From: Melastoma dodecandrum | Taxonomy: Eukaryota > Streptophyta > Magnoliopsida > Myrtales > Melastomataceae | Reading direction: 5' to 3' | Assembly: GCA_029817715.1 (NCBI GenBank) | Contig: JARUPY010000387.1 | Location: forward strand, 4,712,001 to 4,776,000 | Length of the DNA: 64,000 nt | Part shown: positions 36,383 to 47,364 of the stretch, piece by piece | Numbering within the stretch: the stretch's first letter is position 1 | Layout of the letters: every line of letters starts with the position of its first letter | Program-made: the position numbers and the translations under genes | The notes under the pieces: model-generated | Database searches by the model: none | Told to the model about the DNA's origin: nothing | What the model saw: the letters and a program-made list of their open reading frames with translations, nothing else

Positions 36383-37472
36383 ATGTCCGCCGCACCTGCT
36401 GTCGCGTTGTCTCCGGGATTCCGGTTCCATCCCTCCGATGAGGAACTCATCCTTTACTACCTCAAGCGTAAGGCTCTCGAGAAACGGGTTCCTGCTGACG
36501 TTATCGTAGACATTGATATCTACAAGTTCGAGCCCTGGGAGCTAGCAGGTTGACCGTTTGCGTCTTCTTTTTTGTCGATCGTCCGAGAGAGGAATCCGTT
36601 ACCTTATAATATCATCTGCCTTATTATAGGTCAGTCGAAGATGGACACGGGCGCCAACGAGTGGTACTTCTACTGTAAGCTGGACAGGAAGTACTCTGCG
36701 AGCGAAAGGGTGAAACGGTCCACGGGAATGGGGTTTTGGAAACTCACGGGAAGGCCGTTGGCCATAAAGGCGGGCCTCAACCTCATAGGATTCAAAAGGA
36801 CTCTCGTGTTTTATTATGGACGTGGCCCACGGTCGCAACGGACCAATTGGATCATGTACGAGTACGAATCGCACGACAACGAGGGAGAACCGGCTGCATC
36901 TCGCAAAGCCCTGGTAAAGTAAACCGATCAAAATGGTATTTTTATGGGATACTGAATTCAAATAATCATCAGATTACAGCATCATCCTTCATTGCTCGCA
37001 GGGTCACTACATACTATGCAAAGTTCTACACAAGATCAGTACGGGGAGGCCTTGGGAGCATCAGTATGGCCCTTTCCAGCAAGAGCAGCAGAATGAAACT
37101 ACACCAGGCGAACCATCCCAGGTCAACCTGGAAGTGTTCGATCATAATCAGGAGGGGGGCATGCCTATCACCCCCGGACAAAACTCGAATCCCCTTCCTT
37201 TGCAGAAAAGGGAAGGAAAGGGACCGATGCATATAGTGTCTGAGGGATGGGGCTCGTGCAGCAACACCGTGAACACTGGCAAACCGCCAGAGGAGCACAT
37301 GGAATTCATCTCTGGCTTGCAGGAGGAGCTGTACAAGATATCTCTGGAGAGCGAAATCCTGAAGCAACAGAAGTCGGACGCGGAATGGTTCGTCCACAAT
37401 CTGGAGTCATGGATTCAACACTTCTCCATGGAGAACAAACTCAGGAAGGCCAAGCTAGGCATTAACCAGTAA
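36383..37472 (+). CDS. Divergent NAC transcription factor with C-terminal coiled coil
   Basis: Three exons: 36383-36548, 36630-36913, 37002-37472, with GT-AG borders and phases 1 and 0, giving 306 residues. Exon 1 encodes NAC subdomain A ([22 protein letters not shown]) and B, ending WELAG at the usual NAC intron. Exon 2 holds subdomains C and D, but the strongly conserved G-Y-W-K-A-T-G-K/N-D core reads GFWKLTGRP, so DNA contact may be altered. Exon 3 opens [11 protein letters not shown] (subdomain E). Near the C-terminus [20 protein letters not shown] begins a coiled coil very like that of the NAC gene at 51882-54440, so both belong to the NAC050/NAC052 clade. The C-terminal region is shorter than in that relative. 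All exons are open; whether the gene is expressed is unknown. Confidence 0.82.
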
Positions 37473-38435
37473 TAAAAATTGCCATTGCGAGTGATGTAAA
37501 ACTGGGCCAATTTCATCCGAGGCCCATAATCAAACCGAAGAAAGCCCTTATACCAGGCCTGTTATTACCAAACCCAAAAACAAATCAGGACAAAAACCTT
37601 GGGGCATGTTTGGTTTATAGAAACATTTTTAGTTTATAAATAAAACGAGAAAAATATGTTTCTAATCGACTATTTCTTCAAAGTTGGTGTATCACCAAGA
37701 AAAAAAAAACGGTTGTAGAATAATTTTCAAAGTTTTCTTTCATTAAATTTTGAGTTTCGAACTTCCGTTAACGAGGAAAAATATGTTATAATATAACGTG
37801 AAAGAAGAAGAAAAAGAAAATGGGACCATCAAAAATTTAATAAAGAAGAGTGATAAATAGTAAGTAATATGAAATGCTTACTTTCATTGCAAGAAATCTT
37901 GTATTACAATATAGATGTAGTAACACAAGTGTGACAATAACATACTTAAAGGAGACAACTAAATGCCCTCTGTTTTTCAACTCTAAATAGGGAGCATATT
38001 CATAGAACACAAAATAAACACGTGTCTAAATCTTAAAATAATTGTTGACAACTGCTAGTAAAAAAATGTCGATGACTATTAATCGACAGTAGACCTTGGC
38101 CTCTAACTTTCACTTTTCATCTTCGACAGTTGACCTCAAATTAAAGTCCGTTCATCGACATCTTTTAACTGGAATCCTTCAACTAAAAAATTGAAAATAT
38201 TGAGATCGTAGCATATGGGCTTCAATCATATCGACTGTTGACTGTAAATATCTCCTATTAGAGTGATCCTTCATGGATTTTTTGTCATTGAGCTCAGAAT
38301 CCGTTTATCGTGTAATAATAACCAAAGTGGACAAATTTTCCGGTGATAAAAAAAAATTTAAGAAAATATAAAACCTTTTCTGAATTTCTTTAAACTTTTA
38401 GAAAACCTGTTTTCAAAGTTTTCTATTCTGAAAAA
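37473..38435. other. No gene seen; AT-rich
   Basis: AT-rich DNA following the NAC gene's stop codon. A GGGCATGTTTGGTTT stretch near 37603 resembles ends of some plant MITEs, but no partner end was found. Confidence 0.35.
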
Positions 38436-38545
38436 AAAAGGGTAAGCTTGTGGAAAAGTGCCTGATTGGAAATATATGGAAGTTCCAGGTTCAATCCCCA
38501 CCCCACCACTATCGGTCTTATGAGTGAGGGCTAATAAACCCACCC
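38436..38545 (+). mobile_element. Possible tRNA-derived SINE head
   Basis: GGTTCAATCC (38489-38498) fits the Pol III B box, and AGCTTGTGGAAAAGTGCC (about 38445) resembles a degenerate A box at a suitable distance. A short TG-rich segment follows. No cloverleaf forms, so it is not a working tRNA gene. The body and tail are not clear. Confidence 0.3.
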
Positions 38546-38559
38546 ATGGGCAGCCCCTC

Positions 38560-38890
38560 AACATCGTCCTAGCCTAACGCCCTCCGAGCCCCCCAGTCCC
38601 GCATTCCCCTCCCCCTCACCCCTTGCCGCTCCCTACTCATCCCCTCCGAGCTCCTCCCACGCCCCCACCGCTTAGCTCAACTCTCCTCTCCCGGCGCTCT
38701 CAAGCCCCCTCAACCCAGTCGCTTCTCTCCCACGCCCTCCCCCCATTCAGCCCAACCACCCTCCCTTGACGCCCCCTCCCTCGACGCCCTCCTGGCCTAG
38801 CCGTCCCCACGCACTTAGAATCCCTCAGCCCAGCCACTCTTCCTCCCATGCCCCTCCCCCCGGCTCATTCCCCTCAATCTCCGGCTTCTC
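38560..38890 (+). other. Strongly C-rich, pyrimidine-biased tract
   Basis: About 330 bases with many CCCTCC, CCCCTC and GCCC runs on the plus strand and few G runs. It is in sharp contrast to the AT-rich flank before it and directly precedes EPRV-2. No open frame is meaningful here. Confidence 0.75.
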
Positions 38891-38919
38891 GTCCCCGCAA
38901 AACACATTTTCTATTTAAG

Positions 38920-39114
38920 TTAATCCTATGAATTGTTTCTCAACCTTGTACCTCATGGTATCAGAGCCAAATGGTGGTATCAGAGCCAAATGGTGTGCCT
39001 TTTTTACATTTACTTCTCTTCAGAGAGGGAGAGAGTGTTTGTGAGTTTCTGGATGCCCCTGTCTGCTGTTATTGCCCTACTGCCCAGCCATGGATACCCC
39101 ACCTGAGATATTGA
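38920..39114 (+). repeat. EPRV-2 left terminal repeat
   Basis: Repeated in direct orientation at 47145-47320. Apart from two or three differences in the first 14 bases and an extra 19 bases here, the two copies are identical. It includes the primer site and the first 8 codons of the polyprotein. The additional 19 bases are a tandem copy starting exactly at the primer site. Confidence 0.92.
38956..38986 (+). other. Duplicated tRNA-Met primer-binding site of EPRV-2
   Basis: TGGTATCAGAGC occurs at 38956-38967 and again at 38975-38986, as part of a tandem 19-base unit (TGGTATCAGAGCCAAATGG). The right terminal repeat has a single copy (47181-47192). The sequence is the standard initiator tRNA-Met primer site of caulimovirids. 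Confidence 0.9.
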
Positions 39115-42100
39115 CTGCCCCCTTCTCCCTTGAGCCTTCTTCCTCCTTCCGACGTTCTAATGCAAGTATTGAATCACTATATGAAATCACCCACAAGAAC
39201 TGTGATGCTAATCAAGTGGCTAATACTGAACTGCCATTAATCAATCCGTACACAGCTTTTCATAAGCCATCTGCAGGACCTATAAGAAGCATAAGGACTT
39301 TAATCAAACGGCCTGCCTCATCAGCCCGTGAATACATTCAGACTAGTAAGTTCAGTCAACATCCTATACTTGGGACACAGCGAGAACAATTTGTATCTCT
39401 GCAATTGCCAGCAGAGTTCCCTGAACTTTGGACTAAAGAAGGATATTCCCATCTCCATTTTGGAGCCATAAGACTTGCCCTGACATATCATGGACGAAAA
39501 GGACTGCCTGTGACTGCCCGAATGGCCCTATTGGACACAAGATATATGGAATATCAACATGCAGTAATTGGAACAATTGAGACAACATTAAACGCTGGAA
39601 CGGTCTTCGTGACCCTTTTTCCTAACTTCTGCATGTCTCTCAGGGATCCAAAGTTGCTGTCAGCCTTGCAGGTACAACTGCAACTTTGCGGAGCCACAAT
39701 GGAATCAAACTCCATTGAAGCCACTCTTCACTATCAGATGGCGTACCGGGTACAGAACCATGCTTTGGACATAAGCATGCCCAATGATGCCCAGAATGCC
39801 TTACTCATAGTGGCTGACTATCATGACCAAAAGGCTCCTACTTGCATCCACATCCCTAGACAAATTCCAAGAGCAGAACTCCCGAAGCTTCTGCCTGAAA
39901 AATGGGTGACTGACTATGAGCAGATCAAGAAAAGGACGGTGCCACTTCCACCAATCCAGTCTACTGTTTCAACCTTCTCAAGAGACAGAGAAGGAGCTGT
40001 TACTATCAAGTTTGATCGCTCAGCAGCCAAAGAACCAGCACCACCTCCCATTTTCCCAACAATGTTCATGGTACAACCGGTACCAAAAAGAAAAAAGCCA
40101 GAACCCCTCAATAAGATAATCCATTCCTTTGATGGATATGGAAATCCAACATACTTCTTTCGGGATCCTCAATCTCAGCACTGCTACTGGGATGTAGCAA
40201 GATGTCCAACCTATTGTGACTGTGAAGATTGCGACACCCCAGACTACTCCAAAAGAAACAATAGATCAAGATGTCAGAACAAGAGAAGCCTCCCGAAGTC
40301 AGAAGAAGATTCTGACTCAAATGAAGAAACTTCGTTCATCCTTCCTCCTGTAAAAAAGCACGTGAAGAAACCATCTCTATACCAGCGCTACCAGAATGAT
40401 GATCAAACAGTAGGACCGCTTGGACAACCCTCTGGAAAGTTTGACTACATCGTAAACTACGGGATTCCTCCATCCCGACCAGAGCCAAGCACAATTATCC
40501 CTTCAGGATGGGATAAGGACGTTGAGTCACCACCATCGCCTCCAATACCGACGTCACCACAACTTCACAAAGCATGGCAAGACTTTGAGGACCTCCCCAA
40601 AGATCTGAAACGTCCGTTAAAACCCAAGCAGATGATATTGCCCTGCTACAAAGCTATTTATAAGTGGCGACAGAAGAATGCAGCTCCTCAACCAGAGCTC
40701 ACACCAGCTCTTGCGCCAGTTCTTAAGCCAGTTCTCAGAAAGAACATTCAAGCCTGTTTCCAAGAAGTACAGCTGCCAGAGTCATACAAGAGCAACATCC
40801 TTGCTCCCTTGCCAGTTATGATGATGCAACCAGAATCACCTGACCTAATATTTCCAACTCTTGACGAACATACAGTCAATAACGTCAGGTATACTTCCAA
40901 GATTCCTATTCCTACAGCTGTAGATGCACAAGGAAATGTGCAACGCAATAGCCTTGCAGAGACTGTGCTTAATTGGCAAAGCCAGAATGCGATTTCCCAG
41001 AATGAAGCCTTGAAGATCATCCACAAGAAGGTGGATAAAGTGGAAAGTCGTCTAGAAAAGACAGAACACAACTTGTCTCACCAGATCCAATCTCAAGGCC
41101 AAAGTATCTCTCAGAAGCTAAACCGACATCATGATCAAATTCATGAAGTGCTAAGGGTACTACAACATTCCTTGGACAACATTGAACAAGGAAGATATCC
41201 TGCCCACTTTCAATCAGATCCAGATGAAGAAATAGCCCGTTTAGAAAAACTGATCAAAGCGGCTCGAGAAATGCAAGATAGGCCTCCCTTAAAATCTTCA
41301 TATGATGGATCAGATTTCATGGACCTAGGAAGGAAACCTTCCTACTCTCCCTTAGACAAACCATCCAAGAGCTATTACTTGTTTGGGGATCCAAAGAAAA
41401 AAGATATAGCAGACATCAGAGAAATTGCAAAGAAACAACAAAAATTGGAGAGACAGAAACATAGGTCTCAACAAGAACAACGCTCACAGGAACAAAGAAG
41501 AACAGAGATCCGAGAAGGAAAGAAAAAAGCAACCGAATCCTCTAGAAGACAGAGGTCTCCTAGTCCTTTAAAATCTCAAAGCGGAGAAAGTTCTTCAGAG
41601 CAAATTCCTACCCAACGGCTACTGATCAAAGAAGACAAACTGCAGTCTCATCCCTCAGTTTCAATTCCACATTGGTTAAGACCTGACACATCAGGACATT
41701 TTCCAAAGGATATAAGAATCCATTATTCTATGGATCCTCTGGAATTCACCTACCAAGATGATCAAGATGAATTAAAGATTCTTATGGCAAAACCTCCCAG
41801 TGAAGAATCAACAGAAGAATCTCCCGAATCATCATCCTCGGAAACGTGGACCGAAGATACTACAAGTACAGCAGAAGATCAGCCCACAACTGAGTATTCG
41901 ACAGACTCACAGCTCTGTGAGATTCCTTTAGCCTACATGGCTGACAATCCACCTCAGGTCAACGAACCAGAAAGTTCTTCAGATAACTCCATGGAAGACC
42001 GGCCAAATCAGACGACAAAGGAATCAGGATCTTTCTCATTTACCATTGATGATATCGACATAGAACGGTGGCCGCAACGGTTTAAGGACTTCTATGCCTG

Positions 42101-45100
42101 GTGCCTCCAAAGAAGATTAACAGAAACCTCTTCAGTAGTGATACTGTCAGAACTAACAACAAAGTTCCGAGGAATGTTACAAACTTGGTGGAACCAGTTG
42201 GCAGAACCAGTACAGATACAACTTATCAGCCTCCCATTCCCAGAGTTTTTGGCCCAGCTATACATCAACTTCATTGGAAGCCCAGAAAACCTGATTGAAG
42301 ATCAGAGGAAAGAATTTTTCAAACGACGCTGTTGTTCGTTCAAAAGAAAGGATATCAACCGACATTTCAAGAAGATGATCACTTTGTTCATAAACCTTGG
42401 TGCGGACAACGCTCATAAACCAGTCTTCATATCCTCACTCATAGAGCCTATCTCTTCTCTGGTAGAAAAAGAATTAGCCTCTAAAGGACTAAGAATCATC
42501 GATCTCTCAGTTGGACAGATCCTTCAGACAGTTCATTTTGCAATCAGCGAACTCTGCCAAAGAAGAAGCGTCATCAAAGATTTTCTCAAGCACGACAAAA
42601 GACTCGACAATGCCTGCAAGCCAGCCAGGTATCTTTATAAGTGTAAAAAGTCAGATTTGTGCAAATGTCCAGATTTTCCTGACAAAGAGACGTCCAGAAG
42701 ACGATTCAAGAGATCCCCAGAAAAATACTTCAGCCAAAAGCATAAGAGGGATCCTAACAGGAAGCAAAGCAACAGAAAGGTTGCGCACAGGCCAAGGAAA
42801 CGTTATCTACGTTTCAAGCATAAACGATTTCCTACAGCCAAGACAGATAGGTGCTACATCTGTAGGAAACCAGGACATTTCGCGAAGGATTGCAAAAAGA
42901 AAAAGAAGAAGCTTATCGCACTGCTTGAGAGAGCCACAGGAGTATCACTGGAAGACAATGATGTGGAATCAGTCTTCTCTTGTGATGAAGAACCTTCAGA
43001 CCAAACAGTTTACTGTTTGGAACCCAGACGAACTCCTACAGACATACTCTCATCTTCGAGTAACAGTGACAGTGACTATGGCAGCATCTTCACCATCACC
43101 TCAGTCACGAAACATTCTCGACCACTCTCACGATATGCAAGTGTTGCTACCAGAAGAATTCCTTCATGCGAATCCTTCACCAATCTGGCAATCCATTCCA
43201 CTGGATCAGACATAGAGGAACCTACGGAAGCAAGTATTCCTCTCATGGCTACCTCCAACATTTTGCCACATGTCAAAGTCCATATCTACTTTTCAAAGTA
43301 TCGCAGACCAATTCAAGCAATCGCCTTCATCGACACTGGAGCAGTTGAGAGCATGATAAATCCAGCTATCGTCCCAGCAGAACTGCTTGTTCCTCAAGTC
43401 AACACATACAAAGCAGCATCAGGAATGACGTTCCAAACATTCCTGGAGACAAAAAGGATAACGGTGATGCTTTTCCCTACATGCTCTATATCAGTAGAAA
43501 TTGTTGCTACTGACTTACCAGGGAAAGACCTGGTCATCGGATGGGACATACTTCATCAGCTACACAGCCTCAAACTACTAGCAACTGGTATACGACACAA
43601 GTCCAGTTTCAAGCCTTACACCCATGAAAGCAGAATGTACTCGGTTCAACCAGTACAGCAAGCCTTGGAACTATTCAGACCAGCCTTTGCTACAGATCAT
43701 CAAGATTTCCTTAAAAGGTGTTCACACCCATTGTGGACAAATCCAAAGTTCTTCGTCAGACTTCCATTCAAGCAGAACGAAGATGTGAACCCAACAAAAG
43801 CAAGTCATCCTGGCATGACTCCTTCAGACGCAAAGCAAGCAACAAAGGAATGCAACTTGTTACTTGAACAAGGATTGATTGAACATTCCAGTTCATCATG
43901 GGCATGCCAAGCATTTTATGTCAACAAGAGATCAGAACAGAATCGAGGGAAGAAGCGATTGGTCATCAACTATCAACCCCTGAATCACTTCCTTCAAGAC
44001 ATCAAGTTTCCTATTCCAAATAGGACAGCTCTATTCTCATCACTAACAAAAGCCAAGGTATTCTCCAAGTTTGATCTCAAAAGTGGTTTTTGGCAGATAG
44101 GTGTTCATCCCGAAGACAGATGGAAAACAGCCTTCTGCATACCCGATGGACATTTCCAATGGAGAGTTCTACCATTTGGACTCAAGACAACTCCTTCCTT
44201 ATTTCAAGATGTCATGATAAGTATCTTTGAACCCCTACACTCTTCTGCACTTATCTACATAGATGACATCTTACTATTCAGTGAAGATCAGAGTTCACAT
44301 GAACTCCTTTTGAAAGAATTCGCAAGGATTGTACAACAGTATGGAATAATGCTGTCTGAGAAGAAAGTACAGCTTTGCACATCAACGATTGAATTTTTAG
44401 GAATGCAATTAGCAGATGGACAATATTATCCAGGACCGCACATTGCACAAGAACTACTGAAGTTCCCAGACACATTGACCACAAAGCAGGTTCAGCAATT
44501 TCTTGGAATTGTAAATTATCTCAGAGATTTTGTTCCAGGAATCAGTAGATACACCAGCCCACTCGAAGCTCAGCTCAAAAAAGATGCATCTCCATGGGGA
44601 GATCTGCAAACCCACGCCGTCCAGTACTTAAAGAAAAATCTTCAGAAATTGCCTCCTTTACAGATTCCTTCTGATGGATTGAGAATCCTACAAACGGAGG
44701 CGAGCAATGAGTTCTGGGCAGCCATACTCTTGGAAGAAGTTAATGGAACCAGAAGAATATGTGCCTACAAATCAGGAAAGTTCAATAATGCTGAACAACA
44801 CTAGTACTCAGGGATCAAAGAGATTCTAGCGGTCAAGTATGGAATCAAAAAATTGGAATTCCATCTAATGGGACACCATTTTGTGATCGAGACAGACTTC
44901 AAGTCATTCGATTCAGTCCTAAACCTCAAAGCCAAGAAGATCCCTAATGCCCAGATATTGAGGTTATCACAGTGGTTCTCACAGTATTCGTACACGGTAC
45001 GACATATCAAAGGAAAGACAAATGTCGTTGCTGATTTTCTCTCCAGACCCTTTGATAATGTCAACCCACAACTCCTTGAATATCCAAAGCTTCAAGCTAT

Positions 45101-45716
45101 GTTCTCTTTTCATACTCAGAACACATCAAGACCAGATCAGTCAAGCTCTCTGCCTCCAGAGATACACAAATGGAACAACCTTCTCAGGAATTGGCACTAC
45201 GACAGTGAAGTAGCCTCATTGGTTGCCGTAAATAAGGTAGATCACTTTGCCTGTCTACCCAATTCAATTGCAATACACTTTGGGAATTATGAAGTCAACG
45301 ACCAAATCCCATATATATGGGAAGTGCCACTCAACACCAAAGGATCCGAGCGCCAAGACATGCTTCACAGCAGAACCTGTCTGACAAACAAGCTCTTCCA
45401 ACTCAATTCAATGAGTCCTCTTACAGAAGAAGAATTGCTAGTCCAACAAATTGCAAGGATTGATGCCAACGAAGCATGGTGCTTAGATGAAGCCTTGGAG
45501 GCCCACATTCAAGAACAAATCAACTGGGATGCTATTGTTGAAGATATGATTCAGAATTTCAACCTATCAGACCCAAATAACATACCAGGATCATCCTCAA
45601 GCCCAAAATCACCACCAGGCCCAGGATCTACAAGAAGGCGTGCATCGCGACAAAAAAGATTGTCGGCAAAGAAATCGGACCCGCATGGAAAGCGCCCCAA
45701 ACTAAATAAGGACTAA
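39090..45716 (+). pseudogene. EPRV-2 polyprotein: movement protein, coat protein, protease, RT, RNase H
   Basis: ATG at 39090; one frame to TAA at 45714-45716 with a single TAG at 44802-44804 inside RNase H. Residue positions from Met: movement protein about 105-275 (YSHLHFGAIR, FVTLFPNFCMSLRD); a PSGKFDYIVNYG block at 440-458; coiled coil about 640-700; Arg/Gln/Glu-rich segment about 780-850; coat protein core about 985-1160, then a basic region and zinc knuckle CYICRKPGHFAKDC at 1255; protease FIDTGA with Asp near 1415; RT with KVFSKFDLKSGFWQI and YIDD at 1723; RNase H from about 1865. Its first acidic position reads TEAS where TDAS is usual. After the stop the frame continues through RNase H (VVADFLSRP) to a basic tail. 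MP before CP matches petuvirus/florendovirus order. It is inactive as it stands. Confidence 0.9.
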
Positions 45717-45922
45717 CAACAGTAGCCGTCCATGTGATGAAGGTAGCCGCCCATGTGCAGATGACAAAGATGAGAAGACCCATAGTGACACCTTTTGACT
45801 AGGAATAGCTTTCCTTTTGTCACTTTCATAGTTTTCCTTTAAGTCATTTTCATCTTTAAGACTAGGAATAGTTTAAGGATACGTGGCTTAACCACATCCA
45901 AGTCCTAGCCTCCAGCTTTGTG

Positions 45923-45929
45923 TATAAAT
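45923..45929 (+). promoter_or_regulatory. EPRV-2 pregenomic RNA TATA box
   Basis: TATAAAT in TGTGTATAAATTACC, 207 bases after the polyprotein's end, in the only non-coding part of the element. Transcription from here would start the leader that carries the primer site about 1.2 kb on. Confidence 0.6.
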
Positions 45930-46426
45930 TACCTCTTGCAAGCACAAGAGAAGAACAGAGGAGAAAAACACACTTCAATACAATTCTCATTTTCTCCCAT
46001 CCATGTGCAACTAAACTCATCCGGGCAATAACCTAAAGGCAGTAAGGTATTCCAGTTCTAACAATCTCTCGATGATCTTTCTATCTTCGATAAACCCAAA
46101 AACATCCAGAAAACCCCAAAATCCATAAAGATTTGTTTATGTCTTTGCTCAAACATATTCATCGTGTTTTCCTGTATCTATTGATCATCTCCTTGTTATT
46201 TCCTAATCTGTTTAGGTTTTGTTTCACTCTTTGTTTATATCCCTTTGCTTCAGCAATCTTAATCTTTGTTTAAAGATGTCTATCCTCCATATCCTGTTAA
46301 TCAGCCTTGCTATTCTGTATCTGAGTTACTCCCAGTTTTCTTCAGTATATGTCTTAGCCTTCATCCTTACAGGGTATCTACTTCAGTAAGATTGTATGAC
46401 TTCCTTTTAGAAAAAATCTTTTTCTG

Positions 46427-46432
46427 AATAAA
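46427..46432 (+). terminator. EPRV-2 candidate polyadenylation signal
   Basis: AATAAA lies about 500 bases downstream of the TATA box. In caulimovirids the terminally redundant pregenomic RNA passes this signal once and ends at it on the second round. The motif is short and may occur by chance. Confidence 0.4.
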
Positions 46433-46633
46433 CTTGAAATTTTGCGATAAGTGCTATGACCTTGTCTATCGCCAGACTTCTATCATGAAACGGATGTTTG
46501 TTGTACACCGTTAACTTAGTAGAGTTCTGTCAGGGCCGTAAAACTATCGACTTCGCCATAAAGGACCACTTGCCGTTATAGCCAGGAGGGCTGCCAGGCG
46601 CCGGTCGCAGGCTTGTAACTGATAGTAGGCTGG

Positions 46634-47005
46634 ATGAGACCTCCTCTAAGAGAACGACGTTTCCACAAACCCCCTTTTCCTGACTGTAATGTCTTGTGTA
46701 GCCACTTTCACAGCATTCGTCGTCAACATAACGAGCCACTTTGGAAGAAGACCAAAACCCTTAAGAAAGTCAACCGCACAATCTCTGCCTTAGATACCTA
46801 TATTGATTATAAGGCTAGAAACTGTGTCCTCCATTCTGTAGATGCTCAGATTTCCTATTTTGAGTGTATGGAGCCAGGATATGAATGGATTTTCTTGAAT
46901 CCATGGGATCTATGTAACGGATGGACTACCCTCCGTAAACATATCCATTACCGCAAATATCTTGCTTGGTACTTAAAATGGCTTTTATACTTGTCTAGTA
47001 TATAA
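46634..47005 (+). CDS. EPRV-2 leader frame, 123 residues, unknown
   Basis: ATG at 46634, stop at 47003-47005, open in a region otherwise dense with stops. The start is basic (MRPPLRERRFHKPPFPDC). The latter half is rich in Trp/Tyr/His (GYEWIFLNPWDLCNGWTTLRK). No known domain is recognised. It lies between the AATAAA and the primer site. Some relatives carry a second small frame of unknown role, but similarity has not been tested. Confidence 0.35.
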   Translation: MRPPLRERRFHKPPFPDCNVLCSHFHSIRRQHNEPLWKKTKTLKKVNRTISALDTYIDYKARNCVLHSVDAQISYFECMEPGYEWIFLNPWDLCNGWTTLRKHIHYRKYLAWYLKWLLYLSSI

Positions 47006-47144
47006 TCCGTCTGTCTTGTAAAAGCTTTCACTTATCTTATCTAAAAGGACCTGTTATCCTTTTAGAGTGATCCTGTCTTCCTGGTTAGAACCAGCTCATG
47101 TTTGTCTTTGTATTCCTTCTTGTATAAGCTTCCGCCTATCTGAT

Positions 47145-47320
47145 TTAATCATATGAGTTGTTTCTCAACCTTGTACCTCATGGTATCAGAGCCAAATGGT
47201 GTGCCTTTTTTACATTTACTTCTCTTCAGAGAGGGAGAGAGTGTTTGTGAGTTTCTGGATGCCCCTGTCTGCTGTTATTGCCCTACTGCCCAGCCATGGA
47301 TACCCCACCTGAGATATTGA
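47145..47320 (+). repeat. EPRV-2 right terminal repeat
   Basis: Direct repeat of 38920-39114 without the 19-base tandem copy. It ends after ATGGATACC...GATATTGA, that is, with the start codon and first 8 codons of the polyprotein, then changes abruptly to Copia sequence at 47321. Confidence 0.92.
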
Positions 47321-47364
47321 TTATTGTATGTCAAATGGGATAAGTGTTGAACATCTAGTAGTAC

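Larger units (their letters stand above)
38920..47320 (+). mobile_element. EPRV-2: nearly intact endogenous pararetrovirus with terminal redundancy
   Basis: One long polyprotein (movement-coat-protease-RT-RNase H, no integrase), followed by a non-coding region with TATA box, AATAAA and a primer-binding site, is the layout of petuvirus/florendovirus-like Caulimoviridae. The segment carries slightly more than one circular genome: 38920-39114 at the left is repeated at 47145-47320 at the right. From primer site to primer site the unit is about 8.2 kb, in the range of caulimovirid genomes. Only one in-frame stop is seen in 2,208 codons, so the insertion is young compared with EPRV-1. The right end lies against Copia integrase; the left end abuts a C-rich tract. 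Confidence 0.92.

Noticed and set aside
38445..38500. Possible functional tRNA gene
   Set aside because: Only B-box-like and weak A-box-like sequences occur; no cloverleaf stems form. A SINE head is more likely.
38920..47320. EPRV-2 terminal repeats as LTRs of a retrotransposon
   Set aside because: They span only 176-195 bases, contain the primer site and start codon themselves, and the polyprotein has movement and coat domains but no integrase, so they reflect circular-genome redundancy.
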